DNA of 64,000 nucleotides from the NCBI RefSeq assembly GCF_006494775.1, contig NZ_CP041146.1:992001-1056000 (forward strand), written 5' to 3'. Of this stretch, positions 28,469 to 37,735 are shown one piece after another; the first letter of the stretch is position 1; each line of letters begins with the position of its first letter. Origin of the DNA: Nocardioides humi (GTDB taxonomy: Bacteria > Actinomycetota > Actinomycetes > Propionibacteriales > Nocardioidaceae). The notes beneath the pieces were generated by a model. It searched no databases. It had not been told where the DNA came from and worked only from the letters and a program-made list of their open reading frames with translations. Both the position numbers and the translations under genes were made by a program.

Positions 28469-29830
28469 TCAGATCGTCCGGCCGACCGCCGCGAAGTAGC
28501 GGATGAACATCTCGTCGTAGCCGAACTGGTCGGAGCGGATCTGCGCGGCGGAGCCCGACTTCTTCTGCTGCTTGGGCACCCAGGCACGGTTGTAGTCGAT
28601 CCGGACCGCGCGGGTGCCGCCGGACATGCTGGCCAGCACGAGCGAGCGCGGCAGGCCGGTGCGGGCCCAGTTCGACTTCCGCTTGGCCCACGACTTGTGC
28701 TTCTTCTTGGTGCCGAGCAGCTTCGCGAGCTTGCGGTCCAGCGGGGTCGCCTTGCCGTGCCCGGTGATGATCTGGACCTCGACGCCGCGGGCGCGGGCCT
28801 TCACGATCGCCTTGTAGATGCCGTTGCCGGAGAGCTTCTTGGTCGCGAGGTGGAGGGCCGAGCCCGGCGGCGCCTGCTTGATCGCCTGCTTGACCAGCCG
28901 CATCGTGGCCTTCTTGTCGCTCTTGTTCGAGACCCAGCCGGGCGCGAAGGCCCCGGCCCGCGGGCCGACATTGCCCAGGTCGACGGCGAGCAGGTGGTGG
29001 TCGGAGTGCAGCGGGACCGTGGTCAGGTTCGTCACCGGCAGCAGCGGGTCGCCCTGGTAGAGGTAGGCGTGGTCGATGACCGCGCCGCTGTCGTGGGTGC
29101 CCGGGGCGACGCCGAACAGGTCGAAGACGTTGACCAGGCCCAGCGCGGCGATCTCGTTGCGCGGGTACGCCGCGGTGCGGAAGTTCACGTTGACGTCGCC
29201 GGCCATCAGCACCGGGCCGCTCGCCGACAGGGTCTGCGCGAGGCCCGCCAGGCGCTGGTACGACGGCAGCGTGAGGCCCTGGGTGTACTTGGACGCCGGC
29301 GCGAAGTGCACCGCGACGACGGAGACCACGCGACCCTCGGGGTTGCGCACGGTCACCCAGTTGGCGTACCGGACGCCCCAGTGCACCTTCTGGTTCTTCG
29401 TCTTCCCCCAGACGTCGGTGATGTTGTAGGTGCCGGCGGCGATCTTCGTCCACCGCGAGGTGTCCCAGACGACCGCGGTCGCGCCGGTGTAGGTGCCGGG
29501 CGTGCGCTGGATGGCGTAGCCCGGAGGGGCCAGCAGCGCGTCGGGACGGCTGGAGACCTCGTTGAACGTGATGAAGTCGGGGACCTGCGCGAAGACCTGG
29601 CCGAGGTCGGCCGCCGTCTTGCCGGCCGCCATCCCGGACTTGATGTTCGCCTGCACCAGGCGGATGCCGCTGGCGCCGCCCGGGTCCGAGGCCGCCGCGG
29701 TGTTCTCCAGCTCGCTGCGCCCGCCCCCGGTGCTCGCCGCCGCGAGGACCAGGAGGGTCGCGAGGACCGCGAGCGCGGTGACCGTCGCCGGTAGGGCACG
29801 GAGCCATCGAAGCGAGCTCAGCCTGCGCAT
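28469..29830 (-). CDS. Exported EEP-family hydrolase with PLD-like C-terminal domain
   Basis: A 453-residue protein. A signal-anchor (TALAVLATLLVLAAAS) precedes an EEP domain, about 55-300, with VQANIKSG, FITFNEVSS, VVAVHFAPA, VLMAGDVNVNF and HSDHHLLAVD motifs. A second domain (about 315-453) resembles one half of a phospholipase D fold, with LVKQAIKQAPPGSALHLATK and ARARGVEVQIITGHGK. It lacks the HxK catalytic motif, so it may only bind. The pairing is unusual: EEP and PLD folds usually cut phosphodiesters independently. The neighbour PLD-like protein at 35.0 kb shares the domain style. Substrate unknown. Confidence 0.75.
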   Translation of the reverse strand: MRRLSSLRWLRALPATVTALAVLATLLVLAAASTGGGRSELENTAAASDPGGASGIRLVQANIKSGMAAGKTAADLGQVFAQVPDFITFNEVSSRPDALLAPPGYAIQRTPGTYTGATAVVWDTSRWTKIAAGTYNITDVWGKTKNQKVHWGVRYANWVTVRNPEGRVVSVVAVHFAPASKYTQGLTLPSYQRLAGLAQTLSASGPVLMAGDVNVNFRTAAYPRNEIAALGLVNVFDLFGVAPGTHDSGAVIDHAYLYQGDPLLPVTNLTTVPLHSDHHLLAVDLGNVGPRAGAFAPGWVSNKSDKKATMRLVKQAIKQAPPGSALHLATKKLSGNGIYKAIVKARARGVEVQIITGHGKATPLDRKLAKLLGTKKKHKSWAKRKSNWARTGLPRSLVLASMSGGTRAVRIDYNRAWVPKQQKKSGSAAQIRSDQFGYDEMFIRYFAAVGRTI

Positions 29831-29948
29831 GGGACCTCCCGAATCACGGCGCCCACATGCGCCGAGCGAACAATTTCCTCAGGAATCACATCAGTAACAA
29901 CTTCACCAATGCAATACAGGGCGAATAACTACAAGAATGTAATTAGGA

Positions 29949-29968
29949 GAATGACAACGATGTCATTC
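29949..29968. promoter_or_regulatory. Perfect palindrome in AT-rich intergenic region (operator candidate)
   Basis: GAATGACA at 29949-29956 and TGTCATTC at 29961-29968 form an 8-bp inverted repeat with a 4-nt spacer, 119 bp upstream of the EEP/PLD-like gene on the minus strand. The surrounding 29.84-29.98 kb is the most AT-rich stretch noticed in the window. A second palindrome CACGGG-T-CCCGTG lies at 29980-29992. The 235-bp gap has no gene. Confidence 0.5.
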
Positions 29969-30065
29969 GTCCGGGAATACACGGGTCCCGTGATATCGGG
30001 CAGCGTCGGAATTCCTGGGACCCTTCGGCAGGTCCTGGGCCAACCTGAGCTTGGATGGTGAGCGA

Positions 30066-31145
30066 TCAGCGCCTGCGGAGGGCGCCGAGCAGGCCGCGCT
30101 TCGCCGGGGCCGGAGCGGCGGCGACCCGGAGGTCGCGGACGTCGCCGAGCATCGTCGCGAGCAGGTCGGTGGCGGCGGCGGCCACCTCCGCCTCGGTGAC
30201 CGTGTCGGGAGTACGCCGCGGCGGCAGCTCGGCGGGGATCTCCAGCCGGGCCAGGTCGCCGACGACGTCGACCGGATGGCTGCGCAGGTAGTCGAGCGCC
30301 GCCTCGTTGCGGCGGCGGCACTCCTCGATCCGCTCGGCCTGCGGCCAGAACTTCTCCCCCCGCCGCGGCACCAGCCGCTCGTCGGCGAGGAAGGTGCGGA
30401 TGAACATGCCGCGGTCCCGCGCGGCGCCCAGCGACCGGCGCGCTACGAGGCGCTCGTTGACGCGGCGCAGCACCTCGGCCTCGACCACGCCCATCGACTC
30501 GTTCGGGAAGGACTGGCTCAGGTCGTAGGCGTCCGCGCGCAGGCCGAGCAGGCCCGCGAACCGGTGCCAGATCTCGTCGCGGGCGGCGGAGGTGTCGAGC
30601 GGGAGGACGTGGATGCGCTCGTGCGGGACCGCCGCCGACCAGCGCTGGAGGACCAGGTGCAGGTCGAGGGTGCGCCAGTTCCACACGTCGCGGGGGTCGT
30701 CGGAGACCTCACGGGAGTAGTCGGCCATCGGCGTCGTGCCGCGGTTCTTCAGGCTCTCCTGCCAGCTGGCCGTGAACAGCCCCAGCAGGTCGCGGGCGGT
30801 GACCACGACGTGCACCTCGGCCGGGGCGAGCTGCTCGGCCATCCGGGCCGCCTGCTCCGCGCTCGCCGCGGCGAAGAACTCGTGGGTGATCAGCGCGTCG
30901 CCGTCGTACGCCGCGATCTCGGCGCGCAGGCGCTCCCACGCGGTCCGGTGCTCCTCGGTCGCCTTCGGGAGACGCGGGTCCTCGCGCACGATGCGGCTGC
31001 TCCACAGGTGGTCGAAGCGACCCAACCCGGGCAGCAGCACGCCGTCCTCCCGCAGCCGGTCCCGCGAGGCCCAGACGATGGTCTGGAGGTAGGTCGTGGC
31101 CGTCTTGGGCAGCCCGATGTGGACGAAGACGCGGCGAGACACCAC
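30066..31145 (-). CDS. Sulfotransferase family protein (first of two)
   Basis: A 359-residue putative PAPS-dependent sulfotransferase. The N-terminal HIGLPKTATTYLQ contains the 5'-phosphosulfate-binding loop (KTATT). VTARDLLGLFTASWQESLK corresponds to the 3'-phosphate-binding strand with the typical Arg/Ser pair. It would transfer sulfate to a carbohydrate or other acceptor in the cytosol before export. It is last in a cluster with a LicD-like fusion, a glycosyltransferase and a second sulfotransferase, all on this strand, with only 9 bp to the LicD-like gene. GTG 31145 or the adjacent GTG 31142 may start it. Confidence 0.82.
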   Translation of the reverse strand: MVSRRVFVHIGLPKTATTYLQTIVWASRDRLREDGVLLPGLGRFDHLWSSRIVREDPRLPKATEEHRTAWERLRAEIAAYDGDALITHEFFAAASAEQAARMAEQLAPAEVHVVVTARDLLGLFTASWQESLKNRGTTPMADYSREVSDDPRDVWNWRTLDLHLVLQRWSAAVPHERIHVLPLDTSAARDEIWHRFAGLLGLRADAYDLSQSFPNESMGVVEAEVLRRVNERLVARRSLGAARDRGMFIRTFLADERLVPRRGEKFWPQAERIEECRRRNEAALDYLRSHPVDVVGDLARLEIPAELPPRRTPDTVTEAEVAAAATDLLATMLGDVRDLRVAAAPAPAKRGLLGALRRR

Positions 31146-31154
31146 GAGATCTCC

Positions 31155-32927
31155 CTACAGGCTCTTCTCGAACGCCTCGATCGCCTCGGCGATCCGGGCC
31201 TCGTCCTGCTGGGCGACGGGGATCAGCAGCTCCTGGACGACGTCGACCAGCTCGGCCACGCGCACGTAGTGGCGCTGCAGCTCGGCCACCTCGGTCTCGA
31301 GCGCCTCGATCCGCAGCCGCTGGGCGCGGACGGTCGCGAACAGGTTCCAGCGATTCTGCGTCATCGGGTCATCTCTTCTCTCACCATCTTCACCACCGGG
31401 CGACCACGACGGCGCGTCCGGCGCGACCCGCGGGCCGGGCTCGACGTCCGCCGACACGACCGAGCCCCCGAACCGTCCGATCGCCGCCAGGACCCCGTCG
31501 AGGGCAACAGGATACAAACCCTCGCCGGCCTCGCCCTCGCCCGTCGCGAACTCGGCGTGCAGCCGCCCGCCGCCGCGCAGGGTCATCGCGGCGAACCGCA
31601 GCAGTCCCTCGCGGCCGAGCTCGGTGGTCGCGTCGAGGACGTGCCGCGCCAGCATGGCGCGCGGTCCCTCCTGGCGCGCGATCCGGGCGCCCTCGGCGAG
31701 GACGGAGCGGAGCTGGGTGAGGCTGAGCATCCGTACGTCGAGGGGGGCGCCCTCGCGCCCGGCGACCCGCTCGGCCTTGCGCAGGGTCTGCGGCACGTAG
31801 TCGTAGGCCGTCGTGCGGAAGCCCGCGCGCGCGAGGTGGAGCGCGTCGCTCCCCCGCCCGGCGCCGACGTCGAGGACGTGGGTGCCCACGGCGGTGTCGG
31901 CCGCGAGCCGCCCGGCCAGGTCGGAGGCGGGGGCGTCGACGTCGGCCTTGCGGTGGGCCTGGTTGCGCTGCCAGTCGCGCCGGAACGGGGAGAGGCCGCG
32001 GAACCAGCTGTCGAGCCGGGCCTTGGTGCGGGCCGACGTCTCGAACTTGAAGGCGGGGTCCGGGACCCGCCAGTGCGGGCCGTACATCGCCTCGAGCAGC
32101 CGCTCGGGCTCGGCGGGCGCCGGGAACTCGTGGCCGGCGAGGGTGACCGTGGACAGCGGGAAGATCCACTCCTCGCGGAAGTCCACGCCGACCTCGCCCA
32201 TCAGGTAGAGCCGGCCGTCGCCGGCGAAGAAGCCGCCGAACAGGTCGAGCCCGCGCACCGAGCCGTCGCTCTCCTCGACGTCGATCCGGAACGCGCCGCC
32301 GCTGTAGCGGAAGGTCGCCATGCCCCGGACGGCCAGCGCGCGCTGCAGCCGGAAGGACTCGCGCACGACCTCGGCGGGCGAGACGTGCCGCGAGACGTAG
32401 CCGAGGTCGGCGTCGGAGTCGTGGCCCAGGAAGTCCTGCTCGCGGACCGCGCCGAGCAGGGTGCCGTACGCCGGGAAGGCGGCGATCCCCTCCTCCTCGA
32501 GGACCGCGATCACCCGGTGCATCGCCTCCAGCAGCGGCTCGAGCTGGTCACCGCTGCGCACGGAGAACTCGGGGTGGAAGCGGCCCGACTTGTCCAGGGC
32601 GATCGGCAGCCCCTGCTTGTTGACGAACGCGATCCGTTCGTCGCCGTCGCCGAAGGACATCTCCTCGTCGTAGAGCACGGTGCCGGCGACGTGGTCGCGC
32701 ACGCTCAGCCGGGTGACCCCGTGAAGGAAGCGGAGCATCCGCTCGGGCCAGGCGATCCGGCGCTCGGCCTCCGCGCCCTCGGTCGTGTCGCTCTCGATGG
32801 TGTCGCGCAGGGACCAGAAGGACCAGATCCGGCGGCCGTCGAAGAGCACGTCCAGCGCCCGGTCCTCGTCCTCGACGGCGAGCAGCAGTCCGTCGTCGTC
32901 GACGGCGGTGACGGTCAGGTCGGCCAT
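31155..32927 (-). CDS. LicD-like nucleotidyltransferase fused to a methyltransferase domain
   Basis: A 590-residue protein with three parts. Residues 1-110 are a beta-rich N-terminus of unknown type. About 140-310 is LicD-like, with AYGTLLGAVREQDFLGHDSDADLGY as the nucleotidyltransferase motif; LicD enzymes transfer phosphocholine or similar groups onto surface glycans. About 345-480 is a Rossmann methyltransferase-like domain (HVLDVGAGRGSDALHL). A coiled coil of about 60 residues (LRIEALETEVAELQRH) closes the protein. The fusion suggests that one polypeptide adds and then methylates a phosphoryl group on a polymer. Neighbouring glycosyl- and sulfotransferases support a surface-glycan role, which remains inference. 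Confidence 0.75.
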   Translation of the reverse strand: MADLTVTAVDDDGLLLAVEDEDRALDVLFDGRRIWSFWSLRDTIESDTTEGAEAERRIAWPERMLRFLHGVTRLSVRDHVAGTVLYDEEMSFGDGDERIAFVNKQGLPIALDKSGRFHPEFSVRSGDQLEPLLEAMHRVIAVLEEEGIAAFPAYGTLLGAVREQDFLGHDSDADLGYVSRHVSPAEVVRESFRLQRALAVRGMATFRYSGGAFRIDVEESDGSVRGLDLFGGFFAGDGRLYLMGEVGVDFREEWIFPLSTVTLAGHEFPAPAEPERLLEAMYGPHWRVPDPAFKFETSARTKARLDSWFRGLSPFRRDWQRNQAHRKADVDAPASDLAGRLAADTAVGTHVLDVGAGRGSDALHLARAGFRTTAYDYVPQTLRKAERVAGREGAPLDVRMLSLTQLRSVLAEGARIARQEGPRAMLARHVLDATTELGREGLLRFAAMTLRGGGRLHAEFATGEGEAGEGLYPVALDGVLAAIGRFGGSVVSADVEPGPRVAPDAPSWSPGGEDGERRDDPMTQNRWNLFATVRAQRLRIEALETEVAELQRHYVRVAELVDVVQELLIPVAQQDEARIAEAIEAFEKSL

Positions 32928-32928
32928 G

Positions 32929-33891
32929 TCACACCAGGTCGCGGAGCTCGTCGGGGATCCGGACGTACGGCGGCCGCGCCAGCGCGAGGTGCTGGCCGGC
33001 GCCGGTGGCCCGCCACAGGTCGCCCTCGTTCTGCACGATCGCCGCGATCTTCTTCGGTCCCGGCCGGAACCGGCCGAGCTCCCCCTGCTCCTCGGCGGTG
33101 GCGATCTGGGCGGCGGCCGTGCGCAGCGCCTCCACGATCTCGTCGGTCGGGCGGCTCCAGCCGGACTTCACCGCGCGGCCCTCGACGACGGCGGCCTGGT
33201 GGCGCTGCTCGGCGAGCAGCCGGAGCTGGTCGACGTCGGCGAACTTGAGGTGGAACATGAACAGCTCGGGGTCGGGCTCGAACGGGTGCCGGATGCCGTG
33301 GGAGGCGTGGGCCCAGTCGGCGTCCACCCACTTCAGCGCCGGCTTGCACATCAGCGGGGTGAACCGGGCGAACTCCCGCTGCCGCAGCAGCGAGGGGGCG
33401 GCGAAGTCGAGCGGAGGCTCGACGTCCACGCGGTGGATCACGTTGTAGCCCAGGACGCCGGCGACGGCGCTGCCCTGACGGGCGGCCGCGAAGTGGCGCA
33501 GCGAGTCGTGCTTCGCGGGGTCGGCGACCACGAACTCGTCGGCGTCGGCGAGCAGCACGGCGTCGTACGCGAAGAGCAGGGACGTGGCCAGGCCGCTGAG
33601 GATGCCCATCCGGGACGGCTCGAAGGTGTACTTGTCGAGGTAGGGCAGGCGCAGCACCGTGCACGGGAGGTCGTCGGTCGAGCCGTCGACGCTGTGGTCG
33701 TCGACCACGAAGACGTCGTCGGCGCGGAGCTGGCGCTGGTAGTGCTCGACCCAGCGCCGCAGCACCGGGCCGCTGTCGCGAGTCATGGTGATGGCGGCGA
33801 CGCGCGGCAGCCCGTCGCTCGACGGCCGGTCCGTCGCGGCCGGGCCGGGACCCGGCGCCGGCGCGTCCTCGCGGCGACCACGCCACCTCAT
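32929..33891 (-). CDS. Glycosyltransferase family 2-like protein
   Basis: A 320-residue GT-A fold protein. AAITMTRDSGPVLRRWVEHY is the nucleotide-binding start, FVVDDHSVDGSTDDL follows, and VLLADADEFVV supplies the metal-binding DxD. DKYTFEPSRMG and HASHGIRHPFEPDPELFMFHLKFAD match the group of GT2-like proteins in actinobacterial capsule loci. A Pro-rich N-terminal tail precedes the domain. The ATG overlaps the sulfotransferase stop (ATGA), so the two enzymes are translated together. Sugar and acceptor are unknown. Confidence 0.82.
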   Translation of the reverse strand: MRWRGRREDAPAPGPGPAATDRPSSDGLPRVAAITMTRDSGPVLRRWVEHYQRQLRADDVFVVDDHSVDGSTDDLPCTVLRLPYLDKYTFEPSRMGILSGLATSLLFAYDAVLLADADEFVVADPAKHDSLRHFAAARQGSAVAGVLGYNVIHRVDVEPPLDFAAPSLLRQREFARFTPLMCKPALKWVDADWAHASHGIRHPFEPDPELFMFHLKFADVDQLRLLAEQRHQAAVVEGRAVKSGWSRPTDEIVEALRTAAAQIATAEEQGELGRFRPGPKKIAAIVQNEGDLWRATGAGQHLALARPPYVRIPDELRDLV

Positions 33892-34934
33892 CGCTGCTCC
33901 CCCTCCGTGAGGCCCCGGGACCTGCTCCAGCGGGACAGGGCGATCTCGAGGGCGTCGACCGCGGCCCGCAGCACGTCCTCGGCAGGAACGTCCGCGGGCT
34001 GGAGGCCGGGCACCGGGACCGGGCGGAGCTCGTCGAGGTCGCCGACGACGCGATGCCGGGCCTTGCGCAGGCGGGTCACCTGCTCCTCGCCCTTGGCGCG
34101 GACCCACGGGTCGTCGTACCCGAGCCGCTGGCCGCCGCCCTCGCGCAGGGAGAGCCCGCGCTTGGCCACCTGGTGCTTGACCAGCCGGTCGTAGAACGGC
34201 GGCAGGTCGCCCTTGCCGTCGGGGCGGAAGCGCCGGTTGAGCTCGAGCAGCAGGAGGGCGCTGGGCAGGTCGATGCTGGGGTTGCTGCGGACGTCGAGGC
34301 CGACCGCGTCGGGGTCGGTCCCGAGCACCTCGGCGAACCGGCGCCACAGCAGGTCGCCCGGCGCGCCCGGCGGCGGGACGGTGACCAGGCTGAGCGCGCC
34401 CTTGTCGAGCGCCTTGGCCCAGCGGGACGCGATCGTCGGCACGTCCTGGTGGCGCCAGAACCGGGCGGTGGACTCGGTGCCGTCCTTGCGGGTGCCGAGC
34501 GCGGCGACATAGTCCTCCCAGCCGGTCACCCCGCCGTTCTGCATCGACTCCAGCCACATCGCGGGCACATTGCGCCCGAGATCGCGGCAGGTCAGCACGG
34601 CCTCGACCCGGCTCTCCGGGAACGTCTTGCGGATCCGCTGGATCTGCCGCTCGTCACGGGGCGCGAGGTACTCCATCGACACGACGGCGGTGCCGGGCCA
34701 GGCCCGGATCTCGTCGACGAGCTGCTGCCAGTAGCCGGCGGGCGGCATCGGCGGCTGGCCGGGACCGCCGTACGCGATCAGCTCGCGCACCGCCCGGACC
34801 TGGCGGCGCCACCGGCGGCCGGGGAAGAGCACCCCCCGCTCGGCCAGCTCCGCCTTGTTCTCCCCGAGCACGTTCTGGAGGAAGCTGGTCCCCGACTTCA
34901 TGGTGCCGATGTGCAGCACCACTCGCTGCGCCAT
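33888..34934 (-). CDS. Sulfotransferase family protein (second)
   Basis: A 348-residue protein with HIGTMKSGTSFLQNVL at the N-terminus (KSGTS as PAPS phosphosulfate loop) and VEAVLTCRDLGRNVPAMWLESMQN as the 3'-phosphate strand/helix. It shares the overall plan of the sulfotransferase at 30.1 kb but little identity beyond the core, so the two probably act on different positions or acceptors. First gene of the four-gene glycan cluster, with a hairpin just upstream separating it from the PLD-like gene. Confidence 0.84.
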   Translation of the reverse strand: MAQRVVLHIGTMKSGTSFLQNVLGENKAELAERGVLFPGRRWRRQVRAVRELIAYGGPGQPPMPPAGYWQQLVDEIRAWPGTAVVSMEYLAPRDERQIQRIRKTFPESRVEAVLTCRDLGRNVPAMWLESMQNGGVTGWEDYVAALGTRKDGTESTARFWRHQDVPTIASRWAKALDKGALSLVTVPPPGAPGDLLWRRFAEVLGTDPDAVGLDVRSNPSIDLPSALLLLELNRRFRPDGKGDLPPFYDRLVKHQVAKRGLSLREGGGQRLGYDDPWVRAKGEEQVTRLRKARHRVVGDLDELRPVPVPGLQPADVPAEDVLRAAVDALEIALSRWSRSRGLTEGEQR

Positions 34935-34983
34935 GGGTCGTCCTCTCCGATGTCTCAGGTCCCCTTGCTCACGGGCGCCCGAA

Positions 34984-35020
34984 GCCCGGGCCGCTGCATT
35001 CTCTCAGCAGCGACCCGGGC
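34984..35020. terminator. Terminator-like hairpin between PLD-like gene and glycan cluster
   Basis: GCCCGGGCCGCTG at 34984-34996 pairs with CAGCGACCCGGGC at 35008-35020, with one mismatch and an 11-nt loop. Being 16 bp past the PLD-like stop and 50 bp before the sulfotransferase start (both minus strand), it should separate the two transcripts. Confidence 0.65.
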
Positions 35021-35035
35021 CCGGGATGCGTCTCG

Positions 35036-36432
35036 TCAGTTCAACTCGGCTTCGAGCTCGTGGAAGGGGTAGTCCTTCGGGCTGAGATACTCGCTGCCGG
35101 GCTTGATCCGGACCTTCGGGTCCGGGTCCGCGGAGTTGACGTAGTTGGCCAGCGTCCGCGGCGCCTGCCGGTAGATGACGTCGACCCAGTCGGCGTACTT
35201 GGCCGCCATCGCCGCGTCGTCGTAGAAGATGATGTTCTGCTCGTCGGAGTGCCAGCCCAGCTGGGTCCAGTTCTCGCTGCTGGACAGCACGACGTTGCCG
35301 TCGCTGCGGCCGTCGACATTGCCCTGGACGGCGAGGCCCTTGAGGTGGACGTAGCGGTCCTTGAACTTGTTGGCCGTCGCACCGGTGATGTAGACCATCT
35401 GCTTCGCCGGCAGGCCGGCGAGGATGCTGCGGATCTTCCCGGACATCATCATGAACACCAGCCGGACGTCGCAGCCCTGGTTGTGCAGCTCGCGGACCTT
35501 GCGGGCGATCCGGGCGCCCCGCTCGTCGCCCCACACCGCGTTGGCGATGCGGACCTTCGTGCGTCCGTTGGCGGTGTTGGTGGCGCCGGAGCACTTCACC
35601 TCGTTGAGCACCTTCAGCGCCGGGTCGACCTTGTCGCGGTGCGGGGCGAAGATGGAGGTGATGTTGCCGACGGTGAACCGCAGCGGCGGGAAGTTCTTGT
35701 CCTTCGTGGACTGCTTCCACATCTGCATCCAGCCCTCGTAGACCGCCTGGTCCTCGGTGACCGTGGTCCAGTCGTTGAACTGGTTGTACGCCGCGGCGCC
35801 GGTGAAGTTGCCGGAGCCCTGCATCACGATCCAGTTCGTCGCGCCCGAGCGGCTGACCAGCATCAGCTTGGAGTGCATCGCGCCGCCCTTGCCGCGGCAG
35901 GTGGAGACGCAGGTGCGGATCCAGCTGCGCAGCTCCTTGGGCCGGTCGGCGTTGCCCTTCTTGAGCGCGTTGCGCAGCACGGGGTACGAGCGGCCGGGGC
36001 CCTGCCCCGGGCGAGCCCGCGGGCCATGATGATCTGCACCGAGACGCCGCGCTTGTGGGCGGCGATGAACACCTTGTTGTAGATGGGCGAGTCGAAGTTC
36101 CAGGTCATCAGCCGGATCGTCTGGCCGGCCTCGACGTTCTTGACCGTCTTGATGATCTTGCGCTGGATCTTGGTGCGCTTCTTCTTCTTGAACGGGTGGT
36201 TGAACACGATCCCGGGCTTCACCACGAACGCCGGGTTCGGCTTGCGCTTCGTCGCGGCCTCGGCCGCCGACGTGGTCGACACCGCCGCCGGCGCGGCCAC
36301 CGCAGCGGCCTCCGCGCGGCTCACGCTCCCCTGGCCGGCGACCAGCAGCCCCGCCGCGAGCAGCAGCGCGACGAGCGCCGCCATTCCTCTGGTCCGGCCG
36401 ACCGTCGACGAGGTCCCCCACACATTCGCCAC
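35036..36432 (-). CDS. Exported phospholipase D-like protein (one frameshift)
   Basis: About 465 residues once a base is restored at CCCC 36004-36007 (joins IIMARGLARG to QGPGRSYPVLRNALKK). A signal segment (AALVALLLAAGLLVAGQG) and an Ala-rich then Lys-rich stretch precede two PLD-like halves. Each keeps an HxK pair and a downstream S/G-S-x-N: AMHSKLMLV ... MQGSGNFT, and VHLKGLAVQ ... LSSSENWT. The aspartate of canonical HKD is not at its usual place in either half. Such variants may cut or transfer phosphodiesters differently, or be inactive. It is probably secreted or membrane-anchored. Confidence 0.8.
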
Positions 36433-36472
36433 GTCCCTGACTCCCTACCCACTCCACCCGAAAACCGATCGG

Positions 36473-36501
36473 GCTCCGAACGGAGCACCCCTCGCGGGTG
36501 C
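36473..36501 (-). promoter_or_regulatory. Two mutually exclusive hairpins in the PLD-like gene's leader
   Basis: GCTCC/GGAGC (36473-36486, GAAC loop) and GCACCC/GGGTGC (36485-36501, CTCGC loop) share two bases, so only one can form at a time. They lie 40-70 bp upstream of the PLD-like start. A minus-strand TATAGT at 36530-36535 could be the -10, putting both in the leader. An attenuator-like role is speculative. Confidence 0.3.
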
Positions 36502-36590
36502 AGGCGGCTCTCGACCCTTTGACGCGGGAACTATACCCACCAGGAGGCGCCGAAACCCGCCTCCCGCGCCCCACCCGCGCGGCCGGCCGG

Positions 36591-37667
36591 TCAGTCGCTC
36601 TTGGCCTCGCCCTTGGCCTTGCCGTCGCCGCTGCACTTCTCGGTCTTGATCCCGCCGAGCTCGTAGCGGGCCCGGACGGCGAGGTGGTCGGACCCCCCGT
36701 CGGGAAGCACGTCGGCGCTGAGCGCCTTCAGCTCCGGACCGCCGTACAGCAGGTAGTCGATGCGCCCGCGCGGCCGGTTCGCGGGGTGGGTGGCGCCGCC
36801 GCCCCGGCCGGCCACGACGAAGCTGTCGGTGAGCCGCGAGGTGAGGATCCGGGCAGGCCCGGCGCCGGGCCAGGCGTTCATGTCGCCGCCGAGGATCTTG
36901 GGCCGCGGGTCGGCCGCCAGCATGCTGGAGATCCGGCTGGCCTGGGCCGTGCGGATGTTGTTGGACGTGTTGTCGAGGTGGGTGCTGTAGATGCTGACCT
37001 CGACGCCCTCGACGTCGATCACGACGTGCAGCAGCCCTCGCGGCTGCGCCTTGCCGCTGTTGGGCAGCGGCGTGTTGACCGAGGAGACGATCGGGTACTT
37101 CGACACGACGGCGGTGCCGTAGAGGCCGTCGCCGAAGGTCACGTTGCGGCCGAACGCGGAGTGCCACCCGCCGAGGCGGCCGGCGAACCAGGCGGCCTGG
37201 TCGACGCTGCCGGTGCTGCGGCGCTTGTTGTCGACCTCCTGCAGCAGGATCACGTCGGCCGTCGAGCGCTGCATCACGCCGAGCAGCCGCTCCAGGCCGC
37301 CGGCGCGCCCCGACTTGATGTTGTAGGAGAGGGCCGTGAACTCGTGGGTCCCGATCAGGGCCTGGCAGACCAGCTGGGCGGACTGCCGCTCGGCCTCCAT
37401 CGCCAGCGGCGGGACGACCACGCCGCCGGTCTCGGTGGCCTCCGGGACGGGGACGTCGGTGGCGACCACCGCCGGCGTCGTGCGCTTCCCCTCGCGCGCG
37501 ATCGAGGCGTCCGGCGTGTCCGGAGCGCCCGGCGGGAAGATCAGCGAGACGCTGAGCCCGGCGAGCACCACGACCACCGCCACGAGCGTGACGACGACGT
37601 CGAGGGAGGAGACGGCAGGGCCCTGCCGCCTGCTCGCGCGCGCGCCGCGCTTCCCATGCTCCGCCAC
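36591..37667 (-). CDS. Membrane-anchored EEP-family hydrolase
   Basis: A 358-residue protein with a basic N-terminus and one transmembrane helix ([21 protein letters not shown]). A spacer precedes an EEP domain carrying [38 protein letters not shown] and [10 protein letters not shown]. The THLD and SDH motifs place it near the lipid-phosphodiesterase/DNase I branch. GTG 37665-37667 gives the cleanest start; the reading frame continues far upstream without being coding. It is divergent from the FGE gene with 68 bp between. Confidence 0.82.
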   Translation of the reverse strand: MAEHGKRGARASRRQGPAVSSLDVVVTLVAVVVVLAGLSVSLIFPPGAPDTPDASIAREGKRTTPAVVATDVPVPEATETGGVVVPPLAMEAERQSAQLVCQALIGTHEFTALSYNIKSGRAGGLERLLGVMQRSTADVILLQEVDNKRRSTGSVDQAAWFAGRLGGWHSAFGRNVTFGDGLYGTAVVSKYPIVSSVNTPLPNSGKAQPRGLLHVVIDVEGVEVSIYSTHLDNTSNNIRTAQASRISSMLAADPRPKILGGDMNAWPGAGPARILTSRLTDSFVVAGRGGGATHPANRPRGRIDYLLYGGPELKALSADVLPDGGSDHLAVRARYELGGIKTEKCSGDGKAKGEAKSD

Positions 37668-37735
37668 GTCGGGAATGGTAAACGACACACCCCGATCACC
37701 GGATCTCTTCGCGGGCCGGGGCAGACTGGTCGGCG

